Source of the DNA: Larimichthys crocea
Lineage: Eukaryota; Chordata; Actinopteri; Sciaenidae
Length of the DNA: 64,000 nucleotides
Direction of reading: 5' to 3'
Assembly: GCF_000972845.2 (NCBI RefSeq)
Contig: NC_040021.1
Location: forward strand, 6,615,291-6,679,290
In this document: positions 14,511 to 64,000 of the stretch, piece by piece
Layout: each line of letters begins with the position of its first letter
Position numbering within the stretch: position 1 is the first letter of the stretch
Program-made: the position numbers and the translations under genes
Notes under the pieces: model-generated
Seen by the model: the letters and a program-made list of their open reading frames with translations, nothing else
Databases searched by the model: none
Told to the model about the DNA's origin: nothing

Positions 14511-15753
14511 TAAATGAACTTTTAACATCTGTCATCATGGTGGTGCTTGGAGAGTGCAATATTTTATGTGGTGGTACGTGTTGTAAAAAGTGTGAGAAAC
14601 ACTATGATTGTACATAATAAGTACTTAAGGTATATTTTTATGCTGATACTTGTGTACTTTTAAGATTCTGAATGCTTGTCACAGACTATTTTAACTCCTC
14701 CACCTCTGATAAGAACAAGAGTAGAAAATAAAAATGCATTTTCTTCATATCAAGATACACCAGAATATTATCATATATCTATTTCTGCATGTCTTATGTA
14801 CTCATATCACCACCATTTGACCTGAATCTCTAAAATCCGGCAGCATTTTAGAAAATCAGGTTAAATGGTGACTGATGCGGACAGTAGAGGGCGCTCTAAA
14901 CTGCTGCTGCAACGTATGTGGGTTGAAGTGAGGAGAGCTTGTGTGCTTAAATCCTGATTACTGAACAAAAAGTGATTTTATGTGTTTGATTTTTTTTATT
15001 TTTTACTTTCAGGAGACATTAATGCTGCAGAAACAGATGAGTTCTCTTGAGCGAGTGCAACAAATAATTTGATATTTTAAAAAATGTTGTTTTTAAGCAT
15101 CCTTTAGAATTAAAAGCAACTAGAAAAATCAATTCGGGTGCTAAATATAAAATAAAACACGACAGAAGTGACGTTTTATGACAAATAAGATCACATTTAA
15201 GCATCAGAAATGCTTTTTCTTGCAACTGCCAAATTGTGTTTACATGCTTTGAATGGAATGATATTAGAAAGCAAACAGCCCATTAGATTTGTCCTAATTC
15301 GGCTCTGCTCATTAAAACGTCTTGATTTAATTAAAGTCGATTATAATTCAAGTTTTTTTTTTTTTTTTTTTGGGGAGGAGATAGAGGAGGAGGTGGAGGT
15401 GGTGGAGGAGGAGGGTTGTTGGAGGGGGGGTTATTATAGTATTGTCCGCCCCTTAATCCGGTTGGCTCAGAGACTGCCCGCAGGCCAATTTGTAAGTGGT
15501 TTGCGGAGCTGCCAATCAAAGCAGACATCCTCTCCTCAGGCTGGTGGCTACGAAACATCTCAGTTGCTGTGTGGAGAGATTTGACGGAGGGACACTCCTG
15601 TACATGGACCATCACTGCGCTGCAATCCGCCGCCTGCCTGCTCACACCGACACACACACACACACGCACGCATGTAATGCCTCGGTGAAATCTGGAGCGT
15701 ACACGGTGGAGAAAAGACGCATGTGAATATTTTAATTTTTTTTTTTTTTTTGC

Positions 15754-15870
15754 ATGTCAGAAGAGGAGGAGGAACTAGTCGCCGGGGTCCGCGGCTGTTT
15801 GTCTTTTTCTTATCGCTTCTCTCACCTCCACCACCTCCACCTCCTCCTCCTCCTATGTCACTCTAATTAA
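15754..15870 (+). other. Upstream ORF of 38 codons in the putative jag2 leader
   Basis: ATG at 15754 opens a frame of 38 codons, starting MSEEEEELVAG and ending at TAA 15868-15870, only eight bases before the jag2 ATG. It is out of frame with jag2. The protein is low-complexity (Glu run, then His/Leu from a CACCTCC repeat), so the peptide is unlikely to matter. If it is in the mRNA it could limit initiation at the main start. Confidence 0.4.
15855..15866 (+). other. Three-codon upstream ORF
   Basis: ATG TCA CTC TAA, in the same frame as jag2 and ending 12 bases before its start codon. A start-stop ATG TGA also lies at 15721-15726. These are visible in sequence. Whether the mRNA includes them depends on the unmapped start site. 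Confidence 0.35.
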
Positions 15871-15878
15871 TCGGAGGC

Positions 15879-55899
<40,021 letters not shown>

Positions 55900-56908
55900 G
55901 AAATTTAAACAAAGGACTTGCAATGTGGAAGCGAGAGAAGCTGCAAGGCAGCAACTATTCTTATTTTTGGACTACTTTTGGAAAGAAAAAAAAAAGGCTT
56001 TGTGTTTTAATAAGCCGTTCTTTGCTTTGTTTTCATGTTTTTGTCACTGTCACCTGAAATTATTTTTCATTCAGGAGGCTAGAGCACAGTGAACATCCTT
56101 TTTTTTTGTGCTTCTGTTCACTTATTTTTCTTTAATTATGTACAAAAAGGAGCTGAAATGTAACAATTATCCAGGAGGCAAAAGAAGCTCTCTGCAATTT
56201 TTGTTTATGGAATCGTACTATTAAAGAAACGATGAATCATCGGAAAAGGAGACAGAAAAACAAAACAAAACAACCTGTATAAAGATTTTTTTTTTTTTCC
56301 TTTTTGTTTACAGATGATTTTGATTTAGTTGAATTGTCAGCAGGCTCCTGTTCAGTGTCTGTAGGGGTGCAGATACACATTAAAGGGACAATAAACGATG
56401 AGTTTTGAGGGGAAATGGACTGTTGCAGCCACAGTAACAGAGAAAACCATCCCCCCACTTGTTTTTTCGCTTTGTCTCTTTCCGGCTTCGCCCACCAATC
56501 CACCTGTGGCCGTCATGCGCCAGCCTTACAAAAACACTTGGCCTGGAGGGGGAGAAGGGGACAGAAACCCCAGTGCCTACTATGTGGCCTTCCATTTTTT
56601 TTTCTTCTCCTGTCTCTCAGTTGTCTTGGCTGAAAGCTCTGTTTGAGGATTTTTTGCAGTATTTGAGTTGGTAGCAAGTGCCTTTCCAAGAGCCGCGTCG
56701 AGGCTCCAAGTCGCGCTGCCCAGTTTGACCTCCTTGTTCTCAAATCTCAAAGGGATATAAGTGTACATTTAAAGAGTTCAATTTCACAGCAACGCCATTC
56801 AAGGTATTTGATCGAAACAGAAATTAATACTCTGTACATATGTGTAAATACTAAAGGAGTCGCTGTGTATATTTGAAATAAGTAACTTAAAGACAAGTCA
56901 CACATTTT

Positions 56909-56950
56909 TATTATTATTATTATTATTATTATTGTTATTATTATTATTAT
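56909..56950. repeat. ATT trinucleotide repeat in the jag2 3' UTR
   Basis: TTATTATTATT run with one interruption (GTT), within the inferred 3' UTR. Confidence 0.9.
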
Positions 56951-57527
56951 GATTAATATTATTTTTATTTTTTTTACAATGCCATTCCTTTTATTTATGC
57001 CAGTCAAAATAGGCACGTTTTATAACACTTCATATCCAGAGTCCCACAGTTAAGAATCTTTACAATGAGGTACCACTTATGAAGGCATTTCTGAAGGGTT
57101 TATTTATGGTTTGTCACAAGGATACAATTGTTTTTTTTTTTTGTGACAAACTTGTCACTTTTGTGCTTTTTAGTTAGCTAAAACTTCAAAATTATACCCC
57201 GACCTTAAAATAACCAGTCACCAGGAGGACGAAACATCGCACCCATTTCCAGTTTTGATGATAAAACACTGTGTTGCAAAGCTGCCAACATAAAATAGCC
57301 TTAAACAGTCAAACCATCTTTAAACCCTTCACAAACCCCTTTTGTTTCAGGTGCCTTAATGTAATGAGCAATGCATTATTTGTGTAACCAATGGTCATCT
57401 TTTTATGTTTGTTTGTTTTCACTATTAAGGACTCTTTAAAGTCACTCTGTGTTTGTATAGTGGCGTGTTTTATTCGCCTGAGTAAAGTGCTCTCCTCGTC
57501 TCACTTTGCTATCATGGAGATTTCTGG

Positions 57528-57533
57528 AATAAA
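57528..57533 (+). terminator. Proximal AATAAA poly(A) signal of jag2
   Basis: AATAAA, 1.63 kb after the stop codon, followed by purine-rich AGAGAGAG sequence. A plausible alternative 3' end. Confidence 0.45.
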
Positions 57534-57834
57534 ACACTTGATGGAGGATTTAAAGAAAAAAAAAGAGAGAGAAAACAGTCCACCATGACTCTTTTCAGTG
57601 TCATGAACGTGGATGTCAGTAGGTCAAATGTGGACATCATGCATTAGCTTCATGTTTGGTTTAAAGGCTTTAATGAAGGGAACAATATTTGCAGATGTTT
57701 TTTGCTACCACGCAGATGTGTTTTTGTTTTTTTTTGTTTTTTTTAAGTTACCAACTCAATTCAAAATGACCCCTTTTCATATCATGTCATTGTCTCAAAA
57801 CGCCATCGTATTTTCTGTAAATGGGACACAGCAA

Positions 57835-57840
57835 AATAAA
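57835..57840 (+). terminator. Distal AATAAA poly(A) signal of jag2
   Basis: AATAAA with ATTAAA just after it, followed about 20 bases later by CTGGTGTT, a possible GU-rich downstream element. It is the last good signal before the convergent minus-strand exon, so it is the likelier main end. Confidence 0.5.
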
Positions 57841-58843
57841 GAATTAAAGATGCATCACTGCTGGTGTTAAAAGCTGAATATGCATATTGTATACATTTTA
57901 TTCTACAAGGGACATAATTTTATACAAATTGAAAAAAAAAGGTTTCCATTATTTTAGTGGATGTTTCATTGTTCTAAATAATCATCCCAGTTATTTATTA
58001 AAGCAGTTTTGACACATCTTGATCGCGCTTGTAATATTTGGTTTCCACAAAAGCACCATCACTTCTGAGATGTCACAGTCCAATAAGCATCAACTGCACG
58101 CTACTGTGCTGGACCCCCATATACCAAGACATGCTGACAACATGAAGGGAATTCACAGAAGATTAGGAAGTAAAGGTCTGCTTGCGGCCTTCAGTGGCGG
58201 TAGAGTTTGAGTAGCTTCACGCTTCATTCTTGACCTTTAAAATCAGCAGCTGATAAACTAAACTCACCTTGAGGTCTGCGTGCTTAATATTAAGAATATT
58301 CAACATGGATCCAGAGCTTTCTGCACCGGTTAATCCTCCTTTAGAATACAAAATCACATTTCAATTCATGTTACGCAACAAAGTTGTGTGTTGTGATAAA
58401 TGAAAACATCACCTCATCCAATTACAATTAGTTAAAATTGTCACCAGGCTATAAAGCTGTAGTGATCAATATTTTTGTACTAAGACTAACTATGTGTAAT
58501 ATGCTTGTAGCAAACAGCCCACAGAGAATTATTACCTGACTTGGCGGTTTGGCTCAGCTTTATAGCGTTTTAGTGCCTTTCAGCTCATTGTTTTGACTTC
58601 ACTCTTAATTGTATGATTTCCAGCTGCATTCGGTAGATGTTTTCAGGATAAAGGCTCTGATAAACCCACTCTACACTACCTGCCAACACCAAACAGCAGA
58701 AACACCAAACTCCGAACTTTGATACTAACATAACTACTGGCTTTATTTAGCATTTAACAAGGTAAACAGCCAGATATTTCCCCCAGGAGACTAAAAACAG
58801 ATATAAGAAAGAGAAATTAATGTTGCTCTGTGCAATGTAACAA

Positions 58844-58849
58844 TTTAAT
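58844..58849 (-). terminator. Candidate ATTAAA poly(A) signal for the convergent minus-strand exon
   Basis: ATTAAA on the minus strand about 210 bases after the TAA of the 59059-59280 exon. If used, the two genes' 3' ends would be about 1 kb apart. Weak on its own. Confidence 0.25.
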
Positions 58850-59058
58850 AAAAGTTAATGCCTATTTTCTGCTTGTTCTCAACACATTTGATAACAGTAC
58901 ACAAATGACTACTATCTAATACTTGTAGTCACTGTTGCTCAAACAAGTCCTTGTAACATCCAGAGCATCCATGCAAAAGGCTTTCCACAGCATGTGAGGG
59001 TCTTGCCTCCGTTTTCTCCTCAGGGCCTCCACTTGAATACACTGCCGCTCTCGACCCC

Positions 59059-59280
59059 TTAAGACATGATGCCGAATACGCGGGGTTGTGGCAGCAGATG
59101 ATCGCCGAACAGGCCAATCTCCTCATAGTCTTTCTTGGTGTGGCACACTTGGTAAAACTCGATGGCAGCACTGATTGCAGTATCGTCATTACTGTATAAA
59201 TGGTAGATTTGTTGGCTCTATCTTGCATTGAGCATACACATGTAGGTCATGTCCACTTTTGTATCACACAGCGATGCGGT
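59059..59280 (-). CDS. Putative terminal exon of an unidentified convergent gene, with in-frame TAG
   Basis: On the minus strand a strong acceptor (TTTTTTTCTCCAG) precedes 59280. The following frame reads TASLCDTKVDMTYMCMLNAR, then TAG (59220-59218). It continues in the same frame for 52 residues, including AAIEFYQVCHTKKDYEEIG and ending QPRVFGIMS at TAA (59061-59059). The second part has strongly G/C third positions and looks genuinely coding. I do not recognise the family. It could be a pseudogene, a sequencing error at the TAG, or a terminal exon with a recently gained stop. Upstream exons were not found with confidence. It faces jag2 tail to tail. Confidence 0.45.
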
Positions 59281-61403
59281 CTGGAGAAAAAAACTGAACA
59301 GCAGCAGGCCACATTAATGAGGAAAAATAGGATTTGTGTCATGAGGAGAAGAATTTGATTTAGGATCCTCTAAATACGGCCTTAGACAGCAAATGACCCC
59401 AATCACAAATCTTCTCATCTCTTAGGAATATTTCTTCAGTAGAAAGCAGTTCACAGTCAGGTTTTTGGATCACTGTATTCAGAGCAAATGTGACACTATG
59501 ACTGAGCTTTTAAAACATAATTTTTCAGTTATTTTAACACAAAAAAAAAACGTATTTACCTCCATTATACCTGTGTAAACCAAAACTTTGGACAAAAGTT
59601 GTCTCTGCTCAACTTAATAGCTTAATTGCTAATTAATTGACTGTTATCGTAACAGTTTTATATCTAATCACACATTAATTCGCCTTAAAATTAACTCTCA
59701 ACCTCTAACTGTTGCTATTTGCACTGGGATAACAATCTTCTGCAGTCCTTGCCCTTGCCCTCGTCTGTGTGGGCTGAGGACGGCCTGGATCGATCAATCC
59801 AATAACCTCACCAGCCTCTCCACCATCCTGCCATCACTCTCGCTCGCACCACGCCAATAGAACCTCATCTCCTGTTCTGGGCCGATCCAGTCTCCGCCAA
59901 TGAGAGGCTGGCGTGATCAACCTCACCACATAAAGATGTGAATGTTTCATGAGTAATGTTATGATGCCGGGCGGAGTGGTGGTGGGGTGGGACACTTCTC
60001 CTCCTGACTCCCATGGGTGGGCCCCTGGCTGGCGCTAATAGGACCTTCCCTTGTCGGAAAGGCAGGATCGACTTACACAGCTTTGTGGAAGTGGTGGAGT
60101 CATAGAGGGAGAGAGGAAGGGAGCTGATAATGTTTACGGATATATATTCCTCCACTGATGACTGTAAATTCATTTTAAGAGTCTGGTCCTGGAGTCCAAG
60201 CATCATCTGATCCTATGAAGTGATATACAGATATTAAATACTTGAGTATCAGAATACTTTTGTTTTTGCAGAAATGCTTCATGTCTGACTATCGTTTCGG
60301 TGCTTTAATCTGTATAATACTTGTATAATATGTAGGTGCAAACTCTCATATAAGATGGAGGCCCAGTCTCTATTAGCAGTAATAGTGTTGAATGTCGAGC
60401 ATTCATTGGTCTGTTCTCAACATGTAACCGGTCAGATCATCACACCACCAAACAAAGCTAATAGTGGTGAGAAATCCAGTTTAAATGTGTTCTTCTGCTC
60501 CTAATTCTGATTAATTAGTCTGATATGAATTAGTCTGATATATTATATGACCAAAGTTTTGTGTACCTTTTGGTCTGGGGCTGTTTTTATTAATGATTTA
60601 GCCCAGATCCCTTCACACACCACCAACTATTTCACTGATTTTGGTGAAACTTCATCATATTTTATGGAGAAAATGTTTTCTTGTTTTCCCTGCGATGTCC
60701 TCCGGCTGCTCCGCCTCAACTCTCTGTGATTTACAGACTTTCCTGATGGACAGCGAAGTAAACTGTTGCCAATTGTAGCTGCTGTTAGCTAATGTTAGCT
60801 CAGAGCACGGCCGGATCAGAAGGGGCATGGCCGAATGATGACAGAGAGCAGAACCAGTGTCGTGCCAGAACCGGAGCTGGGCTTGTGGACACAGCAGCCT
60901 GTATAGACATAATGATTGCTTGTTAGCAAAGCTGTCAGCTTTGATCATAAGTAATCATAACAAATACACATACCACCATTGTAGTATTGCGCCCTGAAAC
61001 TGGGGATGTTGAATCACAGAAATGTTTCCGTGCAGTGTTGCTTTAATGCTAAACCATGTGCTTTTAACTTTATGACAACCGTTTTAGACCGGAACATTAA
61101 TATTATACATATCGCCCCAAATCATAAATTTGCCTCAATGAGCTTTAAAATCTGTATCTGTGCAGCGTTTGGCAGAATATACTCACGATTTGGAGATGGA
61201 AAAACTTTTTTTTCGGACTTGCCGTGACTTGAATTTGACCTACTTTTGTTCTTGATCTAATCAAAATGTAATTTCAAGTAAACATTTTGATTTAATTCCC
61301 CTTTTATGTCGAATCATTAAGCAGTTTATTCATCGCCATTGTACAGTGTAGATGTGTGATGTGATGCCAAGTTCCCTTTGTGCCTGTCAGCATCAGTACC
61401 CCC

Positions 61404-61404
61404 A

Positions 61405-61446
<42 letters not shown>
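61404..61446. repeat. AC microsatellite
   Basis: About 20 uninterrupted AC units in the intergenic region. Confidence 0.95.
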
Positions 61447-61450
<4 letters not shown>

Positions 61451-62142
61451 CCCCACTGATCCCAGACTGCATCAGTAAACTGACACCAGATTCCAAAAGT
61501 GGCTCCTTACAACAGCCAAGGACATCTCAGTGCGCTGCATTTGTAAACACGTAGTACTACTACACTGAGCTCAAAATGGCCGAAGACATTCTCAAGCAGA
61601 GGAAACAGGACATGACTTTATTTACTTTACCATTTTTAGGCAGAGAAGTCTTTTTTAAACACACGGGCACCGTCGTCTGACTGATTGTTAGATGGCATTT
61701 TGTCTGTGCTCCTGTTCTCTGTCGCTGCTCTGTACATCTGTTGATGTGGGTCTTTGGGACCATCTGACAGTGGAAGCAGCTGGGTGACAGGATTTTAGGC
61801 TAAGCCCTCTGTCCCTTTAAACACTCACACACACACCTACACACACACACACACACACACACAGACACATGCACACAGTCACAAACCAAACATGGTCCTT
61901 ACGGGACATCAAGCTGGCACGTGCTGGTGGACAGCAGGCTGCAGCTGGTACTGTGGGCTGACTGAAGCAGGCAAACAAACCACACTGCACTGACTGTGTG
62001 TATGTGTGTTGGCTGAGACTGCCATGCCACTGCAGTAACACTCCAATGTACTCTCTGCACCAGGAGGTGGGCAGGCATCATTTTGGCAGAGGGGGTGGGG
62101 GGAGTCTTACAGTGCCACAGCAGCTTTTCTGGGACAACTGTT

Positions 62143-62193
<51 letters not shown>
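62143..62193. repeat. GT microsatellite
   Basis: About 24 uninterrupted GT units. A separate CA repeat (about 61825-61862) lies 280 bases upstream. Confidence 0.95.
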
Positions 62194-62194
<1 letters not shown>

Positions 62195-62553
62195 ATGTGT
62201 GCATGTGTCCAGATAAACAAATGTGTTGAGAGGAAAATTAAATGATCTGCACGGGTAAACTTGATAATTACTCTACGGCAAGTAACTGGATACAGAAGAG
62301 TATACACGTATTAGTATTACAGTATTACGAGTCAAGCTCCTTGTTTTTAACGGTACTAATGTATACGTGTTGAGAGCAACGTGTAACCAGAGTCAAATTC
62401 CTGGTGTGTGCACACATACCTGGCCAATAAAAGTGATCCTGCTTCTGATTTGAATTAAAATAAAGGTGCCCCTTCTGATGATTAAACTTGAACTAGTAAT
62501 GAATTTTATTTAAATCTGCAGATAATGCAGAAAGCGTTCAGTTGCTCTCGTGT

Positions 62554-62876
62554 TTAAAGGTCCAGTGTGTCAGATTTAGGGGACAAAATATGGCAGAAAT
62601 ATAATATAATATACATAACTATGTTTTCATGTGTATAATCACAACATTATGTTTTTTGCGACCTCAGGATGAGCCTTTTATAACCATGTATGTCTGTGGG
62701 TCATAATGCATGGAGTCTGCCATGTTAAACTGTTTCTACAGTAACCCAGAAAGGACAAACACTTACTTCACAGTCATCATAGTTTCTGCATCACGCGATG
62801 AAGGGGAGGGTGAAACGAGGGGGCTGAAATCTGCAAAAGCACTTCTAGATGTCACTAAATCCTACACACTGGTCCT
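62554..62876. mobile_element. MITE-like element with terminal inverted repeats
   Basis: The left end reads AGGTCCAGTGTGTCAGATTT. The right end reads AAATCCTACACACTGGTCC, the reverse complement of the left with few mismatches. The interior includes GGCAGAAATATAATATAA and ACTATGTTTTCATGTGTATA, shared with the 41341 fragment. No transposase. This end sequence is widespread in teleost genomes. Confidence 0.65.
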
Positions 62877-64000
62877 AGCAATGATTATTTCCATTATTGA
62901 CCATTTTCTATATTGAGTACAATCATTCGATGCATAAATTGTTGGCAAACAGTGAAAAATCTTAATTTCCTCAGAGTTTATGGTGGTGTCTTTAAACATT
63001 ATGCATTGTCGAATGAAAAGGCCATAAGCCAAAGAGGAAACAATTTACATTTAAGGAGGTGGAACTGGTGATTTTTTTCTTTTCTTTTTTGCTTTAAAAA
63101 ATAAATGTAAAACGATTAACGATCAATTATCAGAATGGTTGCTGATTGATTTCAGTTAATCATTACAACAGTACTTAATTTATTTTCTGTATTTTGGGTC
63201 TGTGGGTTCCCGAATAAATTAATAAATGTAGTTCATTCTTATTTAGCTTGTATCGATACCTCCATACCATCCCATTAATAAACAGATAAACATCACCACT
63301 GGTGTTGAGTGGAGACTACACGTTTTAGAGTAATTACACCAAAGAATCAATGAATCTGACAGAGACATATACCACACCACATAGCCTGTTTCCTCTCCTC
63401 GCACACAGGCAGATCACGACCAAGAAAGGTCATTTAAAACTTGTGTTGGATTTTGCAGGGCAGAAGGAAAGGTCAAAGGTCAGAGCAGGGTAAACAAACT
63501 GTGAATCTACTACCCTTGTCCACACATACATAATTTATTACTCATATTCATGATGCCAACACATGTTCACCTATCATTCATCTGGATGTTGGCGAGATGT
63601 AACTTATATATCCTGAATATGTATCATACACACATGTTTTCAATGAACGTGTGCTTCCTTAAGTTTAATCACGTAGGTTTCCTTCTTATGTTCGTCTCCA
63701 CATATCCCATGCATGTCTGTTTGGACACGCTCAAGTGACAGTGTGCAGTGTAACCCAAAACCCTGAGCAGTGATATGCAAGGTGAATTTGCACCTCTCGG
63801 TCTAAGTGACATCGGGGTCATTAAAGCTACTGACTATGTGCAGAGTGTTTGTTGTTTCTTCACAGGAGCATGTACTGTTTAGTGTTCATGAGAAAGCATA
63901 GCATTATCCAAAGTATGCATAATATTCCGAGTAAAGACAACAAACTACCTGAGAGCTTTCTTTTTGTAAAATTAAATATGTGTATAACTTTATTTAACCA

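Larger units (their letters stand above)
1..15350. other. Upstream region without a recognised gene
   Basis: AT-rich DNA with stop codons in all frames at short intervals. It holds several old dispersed repeats (listed separately), a SINE, poly-T/poly-A runs (such as 1728-1741) and short GT/CA microsatellites near 5776, 8104, 11000 and 13283. Open frames here are short and look incidental. I could not place any exon of a neighbouring gene. Distal jag2 regulatory elements may lie here, but none can be demonstrated. Confidence 0.5.
15378..15878 (+). promoter_or_regulatory. jag2: Probable jag2 promoter / 5' untranslated region
   Basis: This is the sequence directly upstream of the start codon. 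It opens with a 19-T run (15353-15371) and a purine-rich GGAGG block, followed by a more GC-rich segment with several CpGs (15440-15800). A pyrimidine CACCTCC repeat (about 15821-15853) sits just before the ATG. I see no clear TATA box, so the transcription start is not placed. Upstream ATGs are listed separately. Confidence 0.4.
55900..57860 (+). other. jag2: jag2 3' untranslated region
   Basis: AT-rich, with no convincing coding frame. It contains a T-rich stretch near 56287-56302, an ATT/TTA trinucleotide repeat (56909-56950) and a Pumilio-type element TGTACATA at 56833-56840. It ends at one of two AATAAA signals. The end coordinate is inferred from the distal signal. Confidence 0.6.
59281..64000. 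other. Downstream region without a recognised gene
   Basis: AT-rich intergenic or intronic DNA on the far side of the minus-strand exon. It holds a moderately GC-rich segment with three CCAAT boxes (59799-59901), a diffuse fish repeat (about 60655-60950, with TGTTAGCTAATGTTAGCTC), two large dinucleotide repeats and a MITE. I could not place upstream exons of the convergent gene here. Confidence 0.5.

Noticed and set aside
58929..59228. 99-codon minus-strand frame overlapping the convergent exon
   Set aside because: A different frame of the same DNA has better codon bias and a strong acceptor, so this longer frame is probably the shadow.
59795..59990. Short plus- and minus-strand frames near the CCAAT cluster as further exons of the convergent gene
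   Set aside because: Both strands give equally protein-like short readings, so there is no reason to choose either.
61576..61680. 34-codon plus-strand ORF starting MAEDILKQRKQ with a good start context
   Set aside because: Too short and isolated, with no family or splice context.

Overview
The window is vertebrate nuclear DNA, most likely from a percomorph-type teleost. Evidence for this is the intron-rich gene structure, abundant CA/GT microsatellites, short terminal-inverted-repeat (MITE-like) elements, a tRNA-related SINE of the kind common in spiny-rayed fishes, and the protein itself. The species cannot be named from the sequence.

One gene dominates: a complete Jagged-2 Notch ligand (jag2) on the + strand. 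I reconstruct 26 coding exons from the ATG at 15879 to the TAA at 55897-55899. The 25 GT-AG introns keep frame throughout, and the exon lengths sum to 3783 nt, giving 1260 residues plus stop. Many exon lengths (61, 131, 120, 114, 47, 174, 28, 86, 132 and 151 nt) are those I recall for vertebrate Jagged genes. Domain order is signal peptide, N-terminal C2-like/MNNL domain, DSL domain, 16 EGF repeats, cysteine-rich VWC-like region, one membrane helix and a cytoplasmic tail. Residue choices such as AWDWDN, CDENYYS, the FCDEC motif of EGF1-2 and WWTRKRRKERER identify Jagged-2 rather than Jagged-1. Teleosts carry jag2a and jag2b, and I cannot tell which this is.

Layout: 1-15350 is upstream DNA with old repeats and no exon I recognise. 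About 15380-15878 is the probable promoter and 5' UTR, with short upstream ORFs. Exons 1-2 lie at 15879-16928, followed by a 16.3-kb intron 2 and a 4.2-kb intron 3 that hold most of the candidate regulatory sequence. Exons 4-26 lie at 37545-55899. The 3' UTR runs to about 57860, with poly(A) signals at 57528 and 57835. Beyond it, on the minus strand, 59059-59280 looks like the terminal coding exon of an unidentified convergent gene. It is interrupted by an in-frame TAG. The rest, to 64000, is repeats and microsatellites.

The most notable non-gene pattern is four perfect tandem duplications of nearly the same length (41, 42, 44 and 42 bp) scattered across 48 kb. This could be real mutation, or a contig-joining artefact. 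Other points of interest are an atypical extra-long linker in exon 13, a MITE end abutting the exon 21 acceptor, and a diverged duplicated block inside intron 2. I saw no wholly new system.
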